A stretch of 64,000 bases of DNA from Pelotomaculum isophthalicicum JI (lineage in GTDB: Bacteria > Bacillota > Desulfotomaculia > Desulfotomaculales > Pelotomaculaceae), in NCBI RefSeq assembly GCF_029478095.1, contig NZ_JAKOAV010000001.1:205982-269981 (forward strand), given 5' to 3'. The position numbers were made by a program, and so were the translations under genes. Within the stretch, counting starts at the first letter, position 1. Every line of letters starts with the position of its first letter. Below are positions 8,498 to 16,499 of the stretch, one piece after another. The notes below the pieces were generated by a model, which saw only the letters and a list, made by a program, of their open reading frames with translations, made no database searches and had not been told where the DNA came from.

Positions 8498-10094
8498 TCT
8501 GCTCATTCCTTTCAGAGCTGATCTTTTGTGCCGCGAGTTTTTCCAGAACGAGAATGATCGCTATCAGCAACCAAAGTAAAATACCCAACTTGTAATACCA
8601 GAGAAAATAATCTACTACAGAGTGGAATAAAAATCCTGCCAGCGCTCCCATTATTCCCGCGTTCAGGTTTCTTATTAAGGCGTCCCTTGCCGTGCTTAGT
8701 TTCAGCCCGAGCCGGAATATACCCACGAACAGCCAGCAAAAAACCGCCAAGCCAAGTATACCAAACTCGCTGATTATCTGTAAATACAAGTTATGCGAGT
8801 GGGGAACCACGTTGGAATTAATCATGTAGGTATAATATACACGGGCAAAGGCTTTTCTCCCTAGTCCGACACCGGTCTCCCAGTGATTTTTGACGAGAGA
8901 CAAGGTAGAATGCCAAGTATCCAGGCGGTACAAGTTCGATGTATCTTTAGTTGAAGTAATTGTGGACAGCCGGTGGGTAATCGTGGCTGGCAAAAAAGAG
9001 TACATGAATACCCCCGCCACAGCCAATAACTGAACCAGCAACTTGCTTTTAAACAGCGCAAAAACAACCAGGGCGCCTGCAAATGCCAGCCAACCGCCTC
9101 TGGAATAGGTTAAAAGCAGGCAAAAGGCGGCAATGACTACGGTTGCGATGAAGAAAATACGCAATCCGGCTTTGGAGGCGCTGAAAGCCGCCCCTAAAGA
9201 TACTGTTGACAGCAGGATCAAATATTGGGCCAAGAGGTTCGGGTTTTCAAAAACAGCGTAAGCCCTGTTTTGTATTTCCGGGTTCTGGGTGATGTCGACC
9301 CATTCTTTACGTATCTCAACGGTATTAACCCCGGTATAAAACTGGTAGATGGCATAGCTTGCTGTGATCATGCCGGCAAAAGCCAAACAGATAATTAACT
9401 TGTCGAGCTTTTCCCGACTGTCAAAAGTATTCACTATCACAAATAAATAAATCAGACCGGTGACCGGAATAAAGAATTCACCCGCGCTGTCCCAAAATGA
9501 TACCGAGGTGACCGTGGCATAAAACATTACCATGTAAAATAGCAGCAGGGGAATAAATAGCGATGATAGATGGAAACGGAAATGAGGGCGTTTGGCTGCT
9601 TTAAAAATAAGGGATGTTAGAGTTACCAACGCCAGTGCCAGGAGTGCTTTTAACGGCGCAATAGGCAGCAGCAGGGCGGCTGCGTACACACCGTGCTCTG
9701 TTCGATAAAAAGTGCCAATTGCAAGCAGCACGGCCATGAGCATGATTAGCGACTGCTGATACGGCATAAAGAAAAAAGACAGCGCAGTTAAAGCGGCCAG
9801 TATTAGCAAAGCGCCGTATGTGAGCTCACGCTGCCGTGCTTTATATCTCTCCGGTAATTTTAAGTGTTTTTCCAAAGAGCCAGATATTGTCCGCAGCAAA
9901 GTGTATGCGCAGCTTTCCCCCGTCATGTTGTGGTTCAGCAGCCGTCCGGTGTAACTGTTCTGGTAGGAGCTGCGCAGAAAGTTTGTTAAGCGGGCGGTCA
10001 GGCTGGCGCTAAATCCTTCCGTCCACTTGGCCGCGTTTTTATCCAGCGCCCTTTTTCCCAGGGTAATAATTAAGCTTGGCATAGGTGTAAACAT
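8490..10094 (-). CDS. O-antigen ligase/polymerase-like membrane protein
   Basis: This is a Wzy_C/WaaL-type polytopic protein of 534 aa. About ten hydrophobic segments lie between residues 95 and 520. A large outer loop (about 370-450) holds the conserved HSHNLYLQIISEFGILGL motif, whose histidine is characteristic of the family. The first 90 residues are soluble and of unknown role. Such proteins polymerise or ligate lipid-linked glycans outside the membrane. It is transcribed leftward with the DUF4330 gene. The start may instead be the ATG at 10082. Confidence 0.88.
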   Translation of the reverse strand: MFTPMPSLIITLGKRALDKNAAKWTEGFSASLTARLTNFLRSSYQNSYTGRLLNHNMTGESCAYTLLRTISGSLEKHLKLPERYKARQRELTYGALLILAALTALSFFFMPYQQSLIMLMAVLLAIGTFYRTEHGVYAAALLLPIAPLKALLALALVTLTSLIFKAAKRPHFRFHLSSLFIPLLLFYMVMFYATVTSVSFWDSAGEFFIPVTGLIYLFVIVNTFDSREKLDKLIICLAFAGMITASYAIYQFYTGVNTVEIRKEWVDITQNPEIQNRAYAVFENPNLLAQYLILLSTVSLGAAFSASKAGLRIFFIATVVIAAFCLLLTYSRGGWLAFAGALVVFALFKSKLLVQLLAVAGVFMYSFLPATITHRLSTITSTKDTSNLYRLDTWHSTLSLVKNHWETGVGLGRKAFARVYYTYMINSNVVPHSHNLYLQIISEFGILGLAVFCWLFVGIFRLGLKLSTARDALIRNLNAGIMGALAGFLFHSVVDYFLWYYKLGILLWLLIAIILVLEKLAAQKISSERNEQNA

Positions 10095-10126
10095 CCGACC
10101 TTTTCGATAATGTAATAAAAAGAGTA

Positions 10127-10210
10127 TTCAGTAGTCAGAATTCAGAACTCAGAATATTTTAAGACAGTTCTCTTATTCTGATTTCTAACTCCTCACTTAT
10201 GACTCCTGAG
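10127..10210. repeat. Dispersed inverted-repeat element, copy 3
   Basis: The left arm is ATTCAGTAGTCAGAATTCAG followed by AACTCAGAAT. The loop is about 22 nt. The right arm is ATTCTGATTTCTAACTCC, then TCACTTATGACTCCTGAG. The right arm overlaps the end of the glycosyltransferase gene at 10197, so its last codons are read from the repeat. Confidence 0.75.
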
Positions 10211-11402
10211 TAGTCACAAAAGTAGTTCCGCAGTTTGCCAGTAAAATACCAGCCAGTTCATTTACCCGCGCCCGCCAGGAGTGTTTTTCCATCATTGCGA
10301 CTTGGCGCCGGACTCTGGCCGGATCTTGTTCTTTAATTGCCCTGTCAATACTGGCTGCAAAATCCTCTCTGTCTGAAACATACACATATTCGCGAAAGTC
10401 GCCAACTGCCGGAAGCGCCGTGGATATTACCGGTTTGCCAGTGGACAAATATTCATACAGTTTTAGAGGGTCTGAAGCCAGCGAATGTTCATCTTTTGTC
10501 CGGGGCAACAATAGCGCCGCCGCGTGTTGCATATACGCGGGCAGCGTAGCGTAAGGTTTGCTCTGCAGCCAGTAGACATTAGCTTTACTGAGCAGTACTT
10601 GCCACAGGTTGGCGTCGGTTGAACCTTCATAATAATGTCCGATAAGCACCAGCGAGTATCCAGGCCGATCGTCTGCCAGTTTGATTAATAGCTTCAAGTC
10701 GACCCAGGAGTTGAACGAGCCGGTATACATTAAAACCGGCTGATGTATGCCTGCCATTTCCGGTACCGGTGTGAATTCGTTCCTCCTGAAATGTTCCACG
10801 TTTACACCATTTTTTATAATATGCACGTCCCGGTGATAAAGAGCGGAGTACTTGCCGGCCAGTTCCGGGGACACGGCGATTACCGCGCTGCTGTTGGCCA
10901 TCATATATTGGTAAAATGACTTGTTTCCGGCCAGCACGCGTGGATTGTTTTTTATTTCCGGGAAGGCAAAAGAGTCGTCCAAAATATGAAAAATTAGGTA
11001 TTTGGGCTTTAATCGTTTAATAAAATGAGTTTGAGTATAGCTCCAGGACGAAATATATACTAACGTTTGCTCACGCCAGGAGCGTCCGTAAAGTTCCTCC
11101 AGTATACGGTCAAACTTAGCGGCCGTATAATTGTCCGCATATTTTCTCAATCCGAAGAATACCGGCGCGAAGCCTAGAGGGGGCATGTATACCGTGACAC
11201 CGTTGCGGTCTGTTTTTCGCCAGCGAATGTTGCTCAGCAGGTAAGCAGGATTATTGAGCGCCCCCCTGAGACCTCTGGGAGGTTCTATATATAGACTGTC
11301 CACCTTTGTGCAGGCGGCGGCCAAAAACCGCACCGAGTCATTTATTTCGCTGTAATCCCAGGGATTCATGCCTAAAAATACCACCGCCCGGATTTCCCCC
11401 AA
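10197..11402 (-). CDS. Glycosyltransferase, GT4-like (TuaH-like)
   Basis: The 401-aa protein has the two-Rossmann GT-B layout. The N-terminal half begins VVFLGMNPWDYSEINDSV and resembles TuaH-type transferases. The C-terminal half has LLPRTKDEHSLASDPLKLYEYLSTGKPVI (in two blocks), the nucleotide-sugar site with the EX7E-like pattern. The start is TTG 11402 behind GGGGGG. The final residues TTQES come from the right arm of dispersed repeat copy 3, so the gene has acquired its stop from the repeat. It probably adds a sugar in the polymer pathway; donor and acceptor are not deducible. Confidence 0.85.
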   Translation of the reverse strand: MGEIRAVVFLGMNPWDYSEINDSVRFLAAACTKVDSLYIEPPRGLRGALNNPAYLLSNIRWRKTDRNGVTVYMPPLGFAPVFFGLRKYADNYTAAKFDRILEELYGRSWREQTLVYISSWSYTQTHFIKRLKPKYLIFHILDDSFAFPEIKNNPRVLAGNKSFYQYMMANSSAVIAVSPELAGKYSALYHRDVHIIKNGVNVEHFRRNEFTPVPEMAGIHQPVLMYTGSFNSWVDLKLLIKLADDRPGYSLVLIGHYYEGSTDANLWQVLLSKANVYWLQSKPYATLPAYMQHAAALLLPRTKDEHSLASDPLKLYEYLSTGKPVISTALPAVGDFREYVYVSDREDFAASIDRAIKEQDPARVRRQVAMMEKHSWRARVNELAGILLANCGTTFVTTQES

Positions 11403-11600
11403 CTATTTTCCCCCCGTCATACCAGCGTTAAGAATTTTTAAAATATGGCCAAGCCTTAGATTATTTTATAACATGGAGGCGAAAGACTCAATGATCAACA
11501 TTTGGAGGGGCAGAATTATTTGAAAGATAAAAATTTTTTCTTTTTATTGTGATAAAATGTTGTTGTATAATATGGTAAATAAATTACTGAGGGAGTTAGT

Positions 11601-13586
11601 ATGAAACTGTTAGTAAGATTATTTATCACTTTCGGTATGATTTTTTTTATTGCAAGCGCTAATCCGGCTTTTGCCGGGCAGGAATGGCAGCTTTACAACG
11701 AGGCTGAATCGCTGGAAAAAGCGGGCAACCTGACAGAAGCCATGAAGATATGGGAGCCTTTGATCGATTCAATGGCGGCGATCGGTGAGGATGAGGCCGC
11801 GGGTTTTTGCGCCCAAAAGCTTGGGCGGGCTTACGACAAACTAGGGCGGTATGGCGACGCTGTGAAATATTATGGGATCGAAGCTGCTTTCTGGAATAAA
11901 TTGCCCGGCCATGCTGAGTGGACTTTGTATGACTCCAAGCGTGCTGAAGAAATCCGTCCGGAATTATGTGTATACGCGCAGAAACCGGCTGCCGGGTCGC
12001 CGTCAAACTTGGCCAAGTGCGAGCCGGCCCAGGGAACGCTGCTGGGGGCCGCGGTGGCAGGCGACCCGGCAATCGGGCGTGATCATTTGGACCGGATATC
12101 CGAAGTTTACGGCCGGAACTATGCTGCCGTTCTGATTTATGTAAATGATTGGAACGGTTACCCGGATGATGATTTGTTGAAGTCGGCCAAAGAAGAAGGA
12201 CTGGCTTTGCAAGTGGCCTGGGAGCCTTCCATGGGCCTGGCCGCGGTGGAAGATAATGATTACTTGCACGCCTTTGCCGCGAAGCTGAATGACTACGGGC
12301 TGCCGGTGTTCCTGCGCTTTGCCGCGGAGATGAACGGCGACTGGACGCCCTGGACCGGCAATCCCACCCAGTATATTGAGAAGTTCCGCCTGGTGGCCGG
12401 GGTTATGCGGCAGGAAGCGCCGAACGTGGCCATGGTCTGGTCCCCGGGCTATTACCCGGATGAGAAGGTTGACGCCTATTACCCTGGCGACCAATGGGTG
12501 GACTGGGTGGGCATCAACGCTTACACCGACTATTTTTTCAATGGGAGTCCGGATTCACCGGCGGAAACGGCCACTATGAACTACCAGGGGCGCAACGCCA
12601 ACCCGCTGCATAAGTTCAAGGCTATCTACGAGCGCTATTCTTCCAGGAAACCGATTATGATCAGCGAAACCGGCGTGGCCTGGGCTAACCGCTACCCGTT
12701 TATCGACGTTTCCGACTGGGGGGCGGCCAATCTGAATCGTCTTTACAGCTACCTGCCTTTGCTTTACCCGCGCGTTAAGGCAGTCTATTATTTCAATTAT
12801 GATATCAGCAACAAGGGGCCGGAATTTCCTTGCTTCAGTCATTATCTGATTTCAGGCAACGAGAAAATGCTGCGCGCCTACCGGCAGGCAACCGCCTCGC
12901 CTTGGTACCTGGACGACTGGCGGCAACAGGCGTCTGTTTGCTACCAGGCGCTGGACAAAGTTCTGCCCGAGGGGGCTGAAGAACTTGTCACATATGCCAG
13001 CACCGGCAATGGAGTATCCCGGGTGGAATATTATTTTAACGGCAATTTGATCGGGAGCGCTGCCGCGGCGCCATGGGCTTTACACTATAATTTCAGCCAG
13101 GCTGGACCGGGCACGCTGGAGGTTAGGGTCTATGACCAAAGCGGAAACCTGGGAGTGTCCAGTTCTCTCGTAGCAGGGACAAATGGCGGCGGCACTATCG
13201 TTTCTTCCGGCGGCGGGCGGGTGGCGCCTGAACCTTCGCTTATCCGTGTACAGCTTGACGGGAATTACCTGAATGTGAATGCCGTGGAAAGTGACGATAG
13301 AGTGCTGGTGCCTATGCGTGTAATCCTGGAGGCTCTTGGAGCGCAAGTTGATTGGGAAGATTCTACCCAGACTGTTGTTGCGCGAAAGGGGAGCGATTTT
13401 TTGCGGCTGCAGATTGACAACCCGGTACCGACGTTAAATGGCCGGTCTCTGCGGAAACTGGATGTGCCCGCCCGCTTGATTGACGACCATGCCATGGTTC
13501 CGGTGCGTTTTGTCTCCGAAAATTTTGGCGCTAAAGTTAATTGGGATGAAAATGCCAGGACAGTGATCATCCGGTCCAACCAATAG
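11601..13586 (+). CDS. Secreted GH26-like glycoside hydrolase with TPR-like and copper-amine-oxidase-N domains
   Basis: The 661-aa protein has a signal peptide (1-26). A TPR-like helical part follows (about 30-95, ALDK/YGDAVKYYG pattern). A beta/alpha-barrel region (about 140-420) has RFAAEMNGDWTPW with a candidate acid/base Glu near 242 and MISETGVAW with a candidate nucleophile Glu near 354, as in GH26-type mannanases and relatives. After an Ig-like part (about 440-530) come two short copper-amine-oxidase-N-type beta repeats (about 545-660: RVLVPMRVILEALGAQVDWE and AMVPVRFVSENFGAKVNWD). It may trim or remodel the polymer made by neighbours. Start ATG 11601 follows GAGGGAG. Confidence 0.82.
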   Translation: MKLLVRLFITFGMIFFIASANPAFAGQEWQLYNEAESLEKAGNLTEAMKIWEPLIDSMAAIGEDEAAGFCAQKLGRAYDKLGRYGDAVKYYGIEAAFWNKLPGHAEWTLYDSKRAEEIRPELCVYAQKPAAGSPSNLAKCEPAQGTLLGAAVAGDPAIGRDHLDRISEVYGRNYAAVLIYVNDWNGYPDDDLLKSAKEEGLALQVAWEPSMGLAAVEDNDYLHAFAAKLNDYGLPVFLRFAAEMNGDWTPWTGNPTQYIEKFRLVAGVMRQEAPNVAMVWSPGYYPDEKVDAYYPGDQWVDWVGINAYTDYFFNGSPDSPAETATMNYQGRNANPLHKFKAIYERYSSRKPIMISETGVAWANRYPFIDVSDWGAANLNRLYSYLPLLYPRVKAVYYFNYDISNKGPEFPCFSHYLISGNEKMLRAYRQATASPWYLDDWRQQASVCYQALDKVLPEGAEELVTYASTGNGVSRVEYYFNGNLIGSAAAAPWALHYNFSQAGPGTLEVRVYDQSGNLGVSSSLVAGTNGGGTIVSSGGGRVAPEPSLIRVQLDGNYLNVNAVESDDRVLVPMRVILEALGAQVDWEDSTQTVVARKGSDFLRLQIDNPVPTLNGRSLRKLDVPARLIDDHAMVPVRFVSENFGAKVNWDENARTVIIRSNQ

Positions 13587-13759
13587 TTATAATATTATTT
13601 TCTGTCTAGCGCATCTTTGCAAAATATGTTATGATTATGTCGAATTTTTTCGAATAGACGGCGGTGTATCAATGCTGGCGTCTTTACTTTTATCCATAGC
13701 CCGACTGCATCAAAGGATTTGTACAAGCCTGTAATCAGCAAAATACTTAGAGGGGGCGG

Positions 13760-15334
13760 TTGGCGTTGTCATTCGTCACCGGGGCGGTAGCCCGGGCTGC
13801 CATTGTCCTCGTCCTGTTTAACGTCGCGTCCAAGTTAACGGCGCTGGTGCGTGAAATGGTTATTGCCAGGCAGTTTGGAGCAACTTCCGCCATGGACGCC
13901 TACCTGGTGGCCTTTTCACTTCCCTCTGTTTTGTTTTACCTATTTACCGGCGCGCTGTCAACAGTGGTTGTGCCCATCTATTCAGAATACGCCGCCGCTG
14001 GCCGGGAGCGCGAAGCTTGGGGCCTGTTCGGCACTTTTTTTAATGTGCTGCTGCTGCTCCTAGTAGTAGTTACCGCTTTGGGCTTACTCCTCGCTCCTTG
14101 GCTGGTTAAACTGCTGGCGCCCGGCTTTCCCGGGGACACACTCAGTCTGGCCATATCGTTAACCCGATGGATGTTTCCGCTCCTGATTTTTAGCGGCCTT
14201 ACCGCCTTGTTCAGCGGACTGCTCAATGCCAGGAATGTATTCGCGATAACCGCCCTGAACGGGCCTTTGTCCAATATTGCGGTTATTATCGCGGTCCTGG
14301 CCCTGGGTAGTCTCTGGGGTGTATACGGGATGACTCTGGGAGTGCTGGTTGGCGGAGTGGCGGGGGCGGTCGTGCAACTGCCCGCTCTGCGGCGGGTGGG
14401 ATTTAGCTTCCGGCCCGGTGTGGCTTTAAACCACCCGGACCTTAAAAAGATCTTCAAACTGATACTGCCGATAACCATTGGATTTTCAATCAGTGAAACA
14501 TATATTTTAATTGACCGCTATTTGGCTTCCGGCTTAGCTGAAGGCAGTATTGCCGCTTTAAACTACGCCAACAGACTGATTCAAATGCCACTGGGCTTAT
14601 TTGTAACTGCCGTGGGGACGGCGGTATTTCCTTCTCTTACCCGCAAGGCTGCCGAAAAAGACCTGCGGGGTTTGGGGGAGGGGGTGCTCCGCTCACTACG
14701 GCTGGTTGTACTGGCTTGTGTCCCGTCGGCAATTGTGCTGCTGGTGCTGCGGGAGCCGCTGGTAACTCTTTTTTTTAAACGGGGTGTTTTCGATGACAGG
14801 GCAGCCGGTATGACTGCTATCGCCCTGTTTTTTTACGCTTTTGGCCTGGTCGGTCAGGCAGGTGAGTTTATCTTGACGCGAGGCTTTTTTTCTTTGCAGG
14901 ATACCCGCACTCCGATGGTCCTTAGCGCTATAGCCGTGCTGGTCAACCTAGGGTTTAGCCTGGCTTTGATTGGCTCCCTGCGGCACGGTGGCCTCGCCCT
15001 GGCTAACTCCATCGCCGCGCTGGTCGATATGATCCTGTTGACCTTTTTCTTGAACAGGCGGCTTGGCGGCATGTGGGCGCCGGGCATGTGGCGGTTTATA
15101 TTGTTCGTCATGCTCGCTTCTCTAGCAATGGGCGGCGCCATTGAGGCTATGTCTAGTTGGTTAAACCTGCCTGCCGCGTCGGGAACGATCACACTGGCAG
15201 GGCAAGTTGGCTTGGTTGCGACAGCCGGTCTGGTAGTCTATCTAGCTGCGCTTACGGTTCTACGTATTGAGGAGGCCCGTCGGCTTTGGGATTTTGTTAA
15301 GCAAAAATTTACTAAAAGCAGCCGGGAGGCATAA
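13760..15334 (+). CDS. murJ: MurJ/MviN-family lipid flippase, paralog 1
   Basis: This is a MOP-superfamily protein of 524 aa with about 14 membrane segments. MurJ flips lipid II; paralogs in polymer loci may move other lipid-linked sugars. N-terminal family residues are visible: KLTALVREMVIARQFGATS and DAYLVAFSLPS. The QDTRTPM segment (about residue 385) is also typical. The start is TTG 13760 or TTG 13766, after AGGGGG; both are possible. A second paralog is at 31469. Being inside the polymer cluster, this copy is the better candidate for a polymer-specific flippase. Confidence 0.9.
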   Translation: MALSFVTGAVARAAIVLVLFNVASKLTALVREMVIARQFGATSAMDAYLVAFSLPSVLFYLFTGALSTVVVPIYSEYAAAGREREAWGLFGTFFNVLLLLLVVVTALGLLLAPWLVKLLAPGFPGDTLSLAISLTRWMFPLLIFSGLTALFSGLLNARNVFAITALNGPLSNIAVIIAVLALGSLWGVYGMTLGVLVGGVAGAVVQLPALRRVGFSFRPGVALNHPDLKKIFKLILPITIGFSISETYILIDRYLASGLAEGSIAALNYANRLIQMPLGLFVTAVGTAVFPSLTRKAAEKDLRGLGEGVLRSLRLVVLACVPSAIVLLVLREPLVTLFFKRGVFDDRAAGMTAIALFFYAFGLVGQAGEFILTRGFFSLQDTRTPMVLSAIAVLVNLGFSLALIGSLRHGGLALANSIAALVDMILLTFFLNRRLGGMWAPGMWRFILFVMLASLAMGGAIEAMSSWLNLPAASGTITLAGQVGLVATAGLVVYLAALTVLRIEEARRLWDFVKQKFTKSSREA

Positions 15335-15338
15335 AACA

Positions 15339-16289
15339 TTGAGAAGGGAAGCGGTTGTAAAAAAACTGCGCTTGCTGACTGCCGGAATTGTGCTGATATG
15401 CTTAATATTTGCGGCCTGGATGGCGGTATTGGCTGGTTTGACCAAACAGAACCAGCGCATTCCAGTGTTGATTTACCATGATATATCAGCGGAAAATATC
15501 ACGGACCGCAATAGGGATCTGACTTCCGGGGCCAGCTTCGCGGCGGAAATGGAGTTCCTGCACGACAACGGCTATCAGGTGATTCCTCTGAAACAGTTAA
15601 TCAGTCATATGCAAACCAACGAAAAGTTGCCGGAAAAAGCACTCGTGATAACCTTTGATGACGGGTATGAAGGTGATTATAAAGTAGCTTACCCTATTTT
15701 AAAAAAATATAACATGCCGGCCACAATTTTTTTAATTGCCAACAGGGACCAGTATTTTGGACCGGATGCGCCGCCCATGCTCACCTGGGAAGAGATGAGG
15801 GAGATGGAAGGAAGCGGCTTGATCGATATCCAGGCGCATACGTATGATTTGCACTACCCGGTATATACCAACAAGGAGCGGACTTGCCTGAAGCCGGCGA
15901 CGATTGCCAGGGCTTATCAACCGGAGTTGGGACGGCGGGAAACAGAGGAAGAATATGCCGGCAGGTTATATGAAGACTTTTTGCTGGCACGCACCACGAT
16001 CGAAGCCAACTTGCATAACCAGGTTGACACTATGGCCTGGCCGTTCGGGGCTTATAATCTCACTTCTTTGCGTATAGCACGCGAAGCCGGCTTCAAGTAT
16101 TTTGCCACGACCCGGAGAGGGACGAACGAATATGCCGACAGTGTTCAGGTTATACGCAGGATCAGTGAGGATGACAACATCTCCCCGGACCAGTTTGCGA
16201 AGTTCATTGAACCGGATTATTCTTATGTTAGACAACTTAGACAAGTGACTTTCAGGTACCTGAACCGTTTGATGGAGCTTTTTATTTAA
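15339..16289 (+). CDS. Polysaccharide deacetylase (NodB/CE4 family)
   Basis: The family removes N-acetyl groups from surface glycans. The 316-aa protein has an N-terminal membrane anchor (about residues 11-35) and a NodB domain. That domain has the TFDDGYEGD metal/catalytic motif (about 104-112) and the HTYDLH metal motif (about 164-169). The start is TTG 15339: GGGAGG at 15324-15329 is 9 nt upstream, just inside the end of murJ. An upstream in-frame start would overlap murJ by 68 bp and has no ribosome site. Translational coupling to murJ is likely. Confidence 0.9.
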   Translation: MRREAVVKKLRLLTAGIVLICLIFAAWMAVLAGLTKQNQRIPVLIYHDISAENITDRNRDLTSGASFAAEMEFLHDNGYQVIPLKQLISHMQTNEKLPEKALVITFDDGYEGDYKVAYPILKKYNMPATIFLIANRDQYFGPDAPPMLTWEEMREMEGSGLIDIQAHTYDLHYPVYTNKERTCLKPATIARAYQPELGRRETEEEYAGRLYEDFLLARTTIEANLHNQVDTMAWPFGAYNLTSLRIAREAGFKYFATTRRGTNEYADSVQVIRRISEDDNISPDQFAKFIEPDYSYVRQLRQVTFRYLNRLMELFI

Positions 16290-16499
16290 TAAAGCCGGGA
16301 AAAATTAGAGTACTGATAGCTTTTACCGGCGCCTAAATCGCGCTGTTCGCATTTACGACATCATACGTGGGCTGGCGTTGGTAAATGCTAACAGTTAAGG
16401 ATATGTTGTCTGATGGCAGGAAATGCGGCGGTTTTATAGAATTTAGATATGTATGTAGTTTTTGGTCTAAAATGTTTAAACCCGGGGGGTTGCCGCAGC

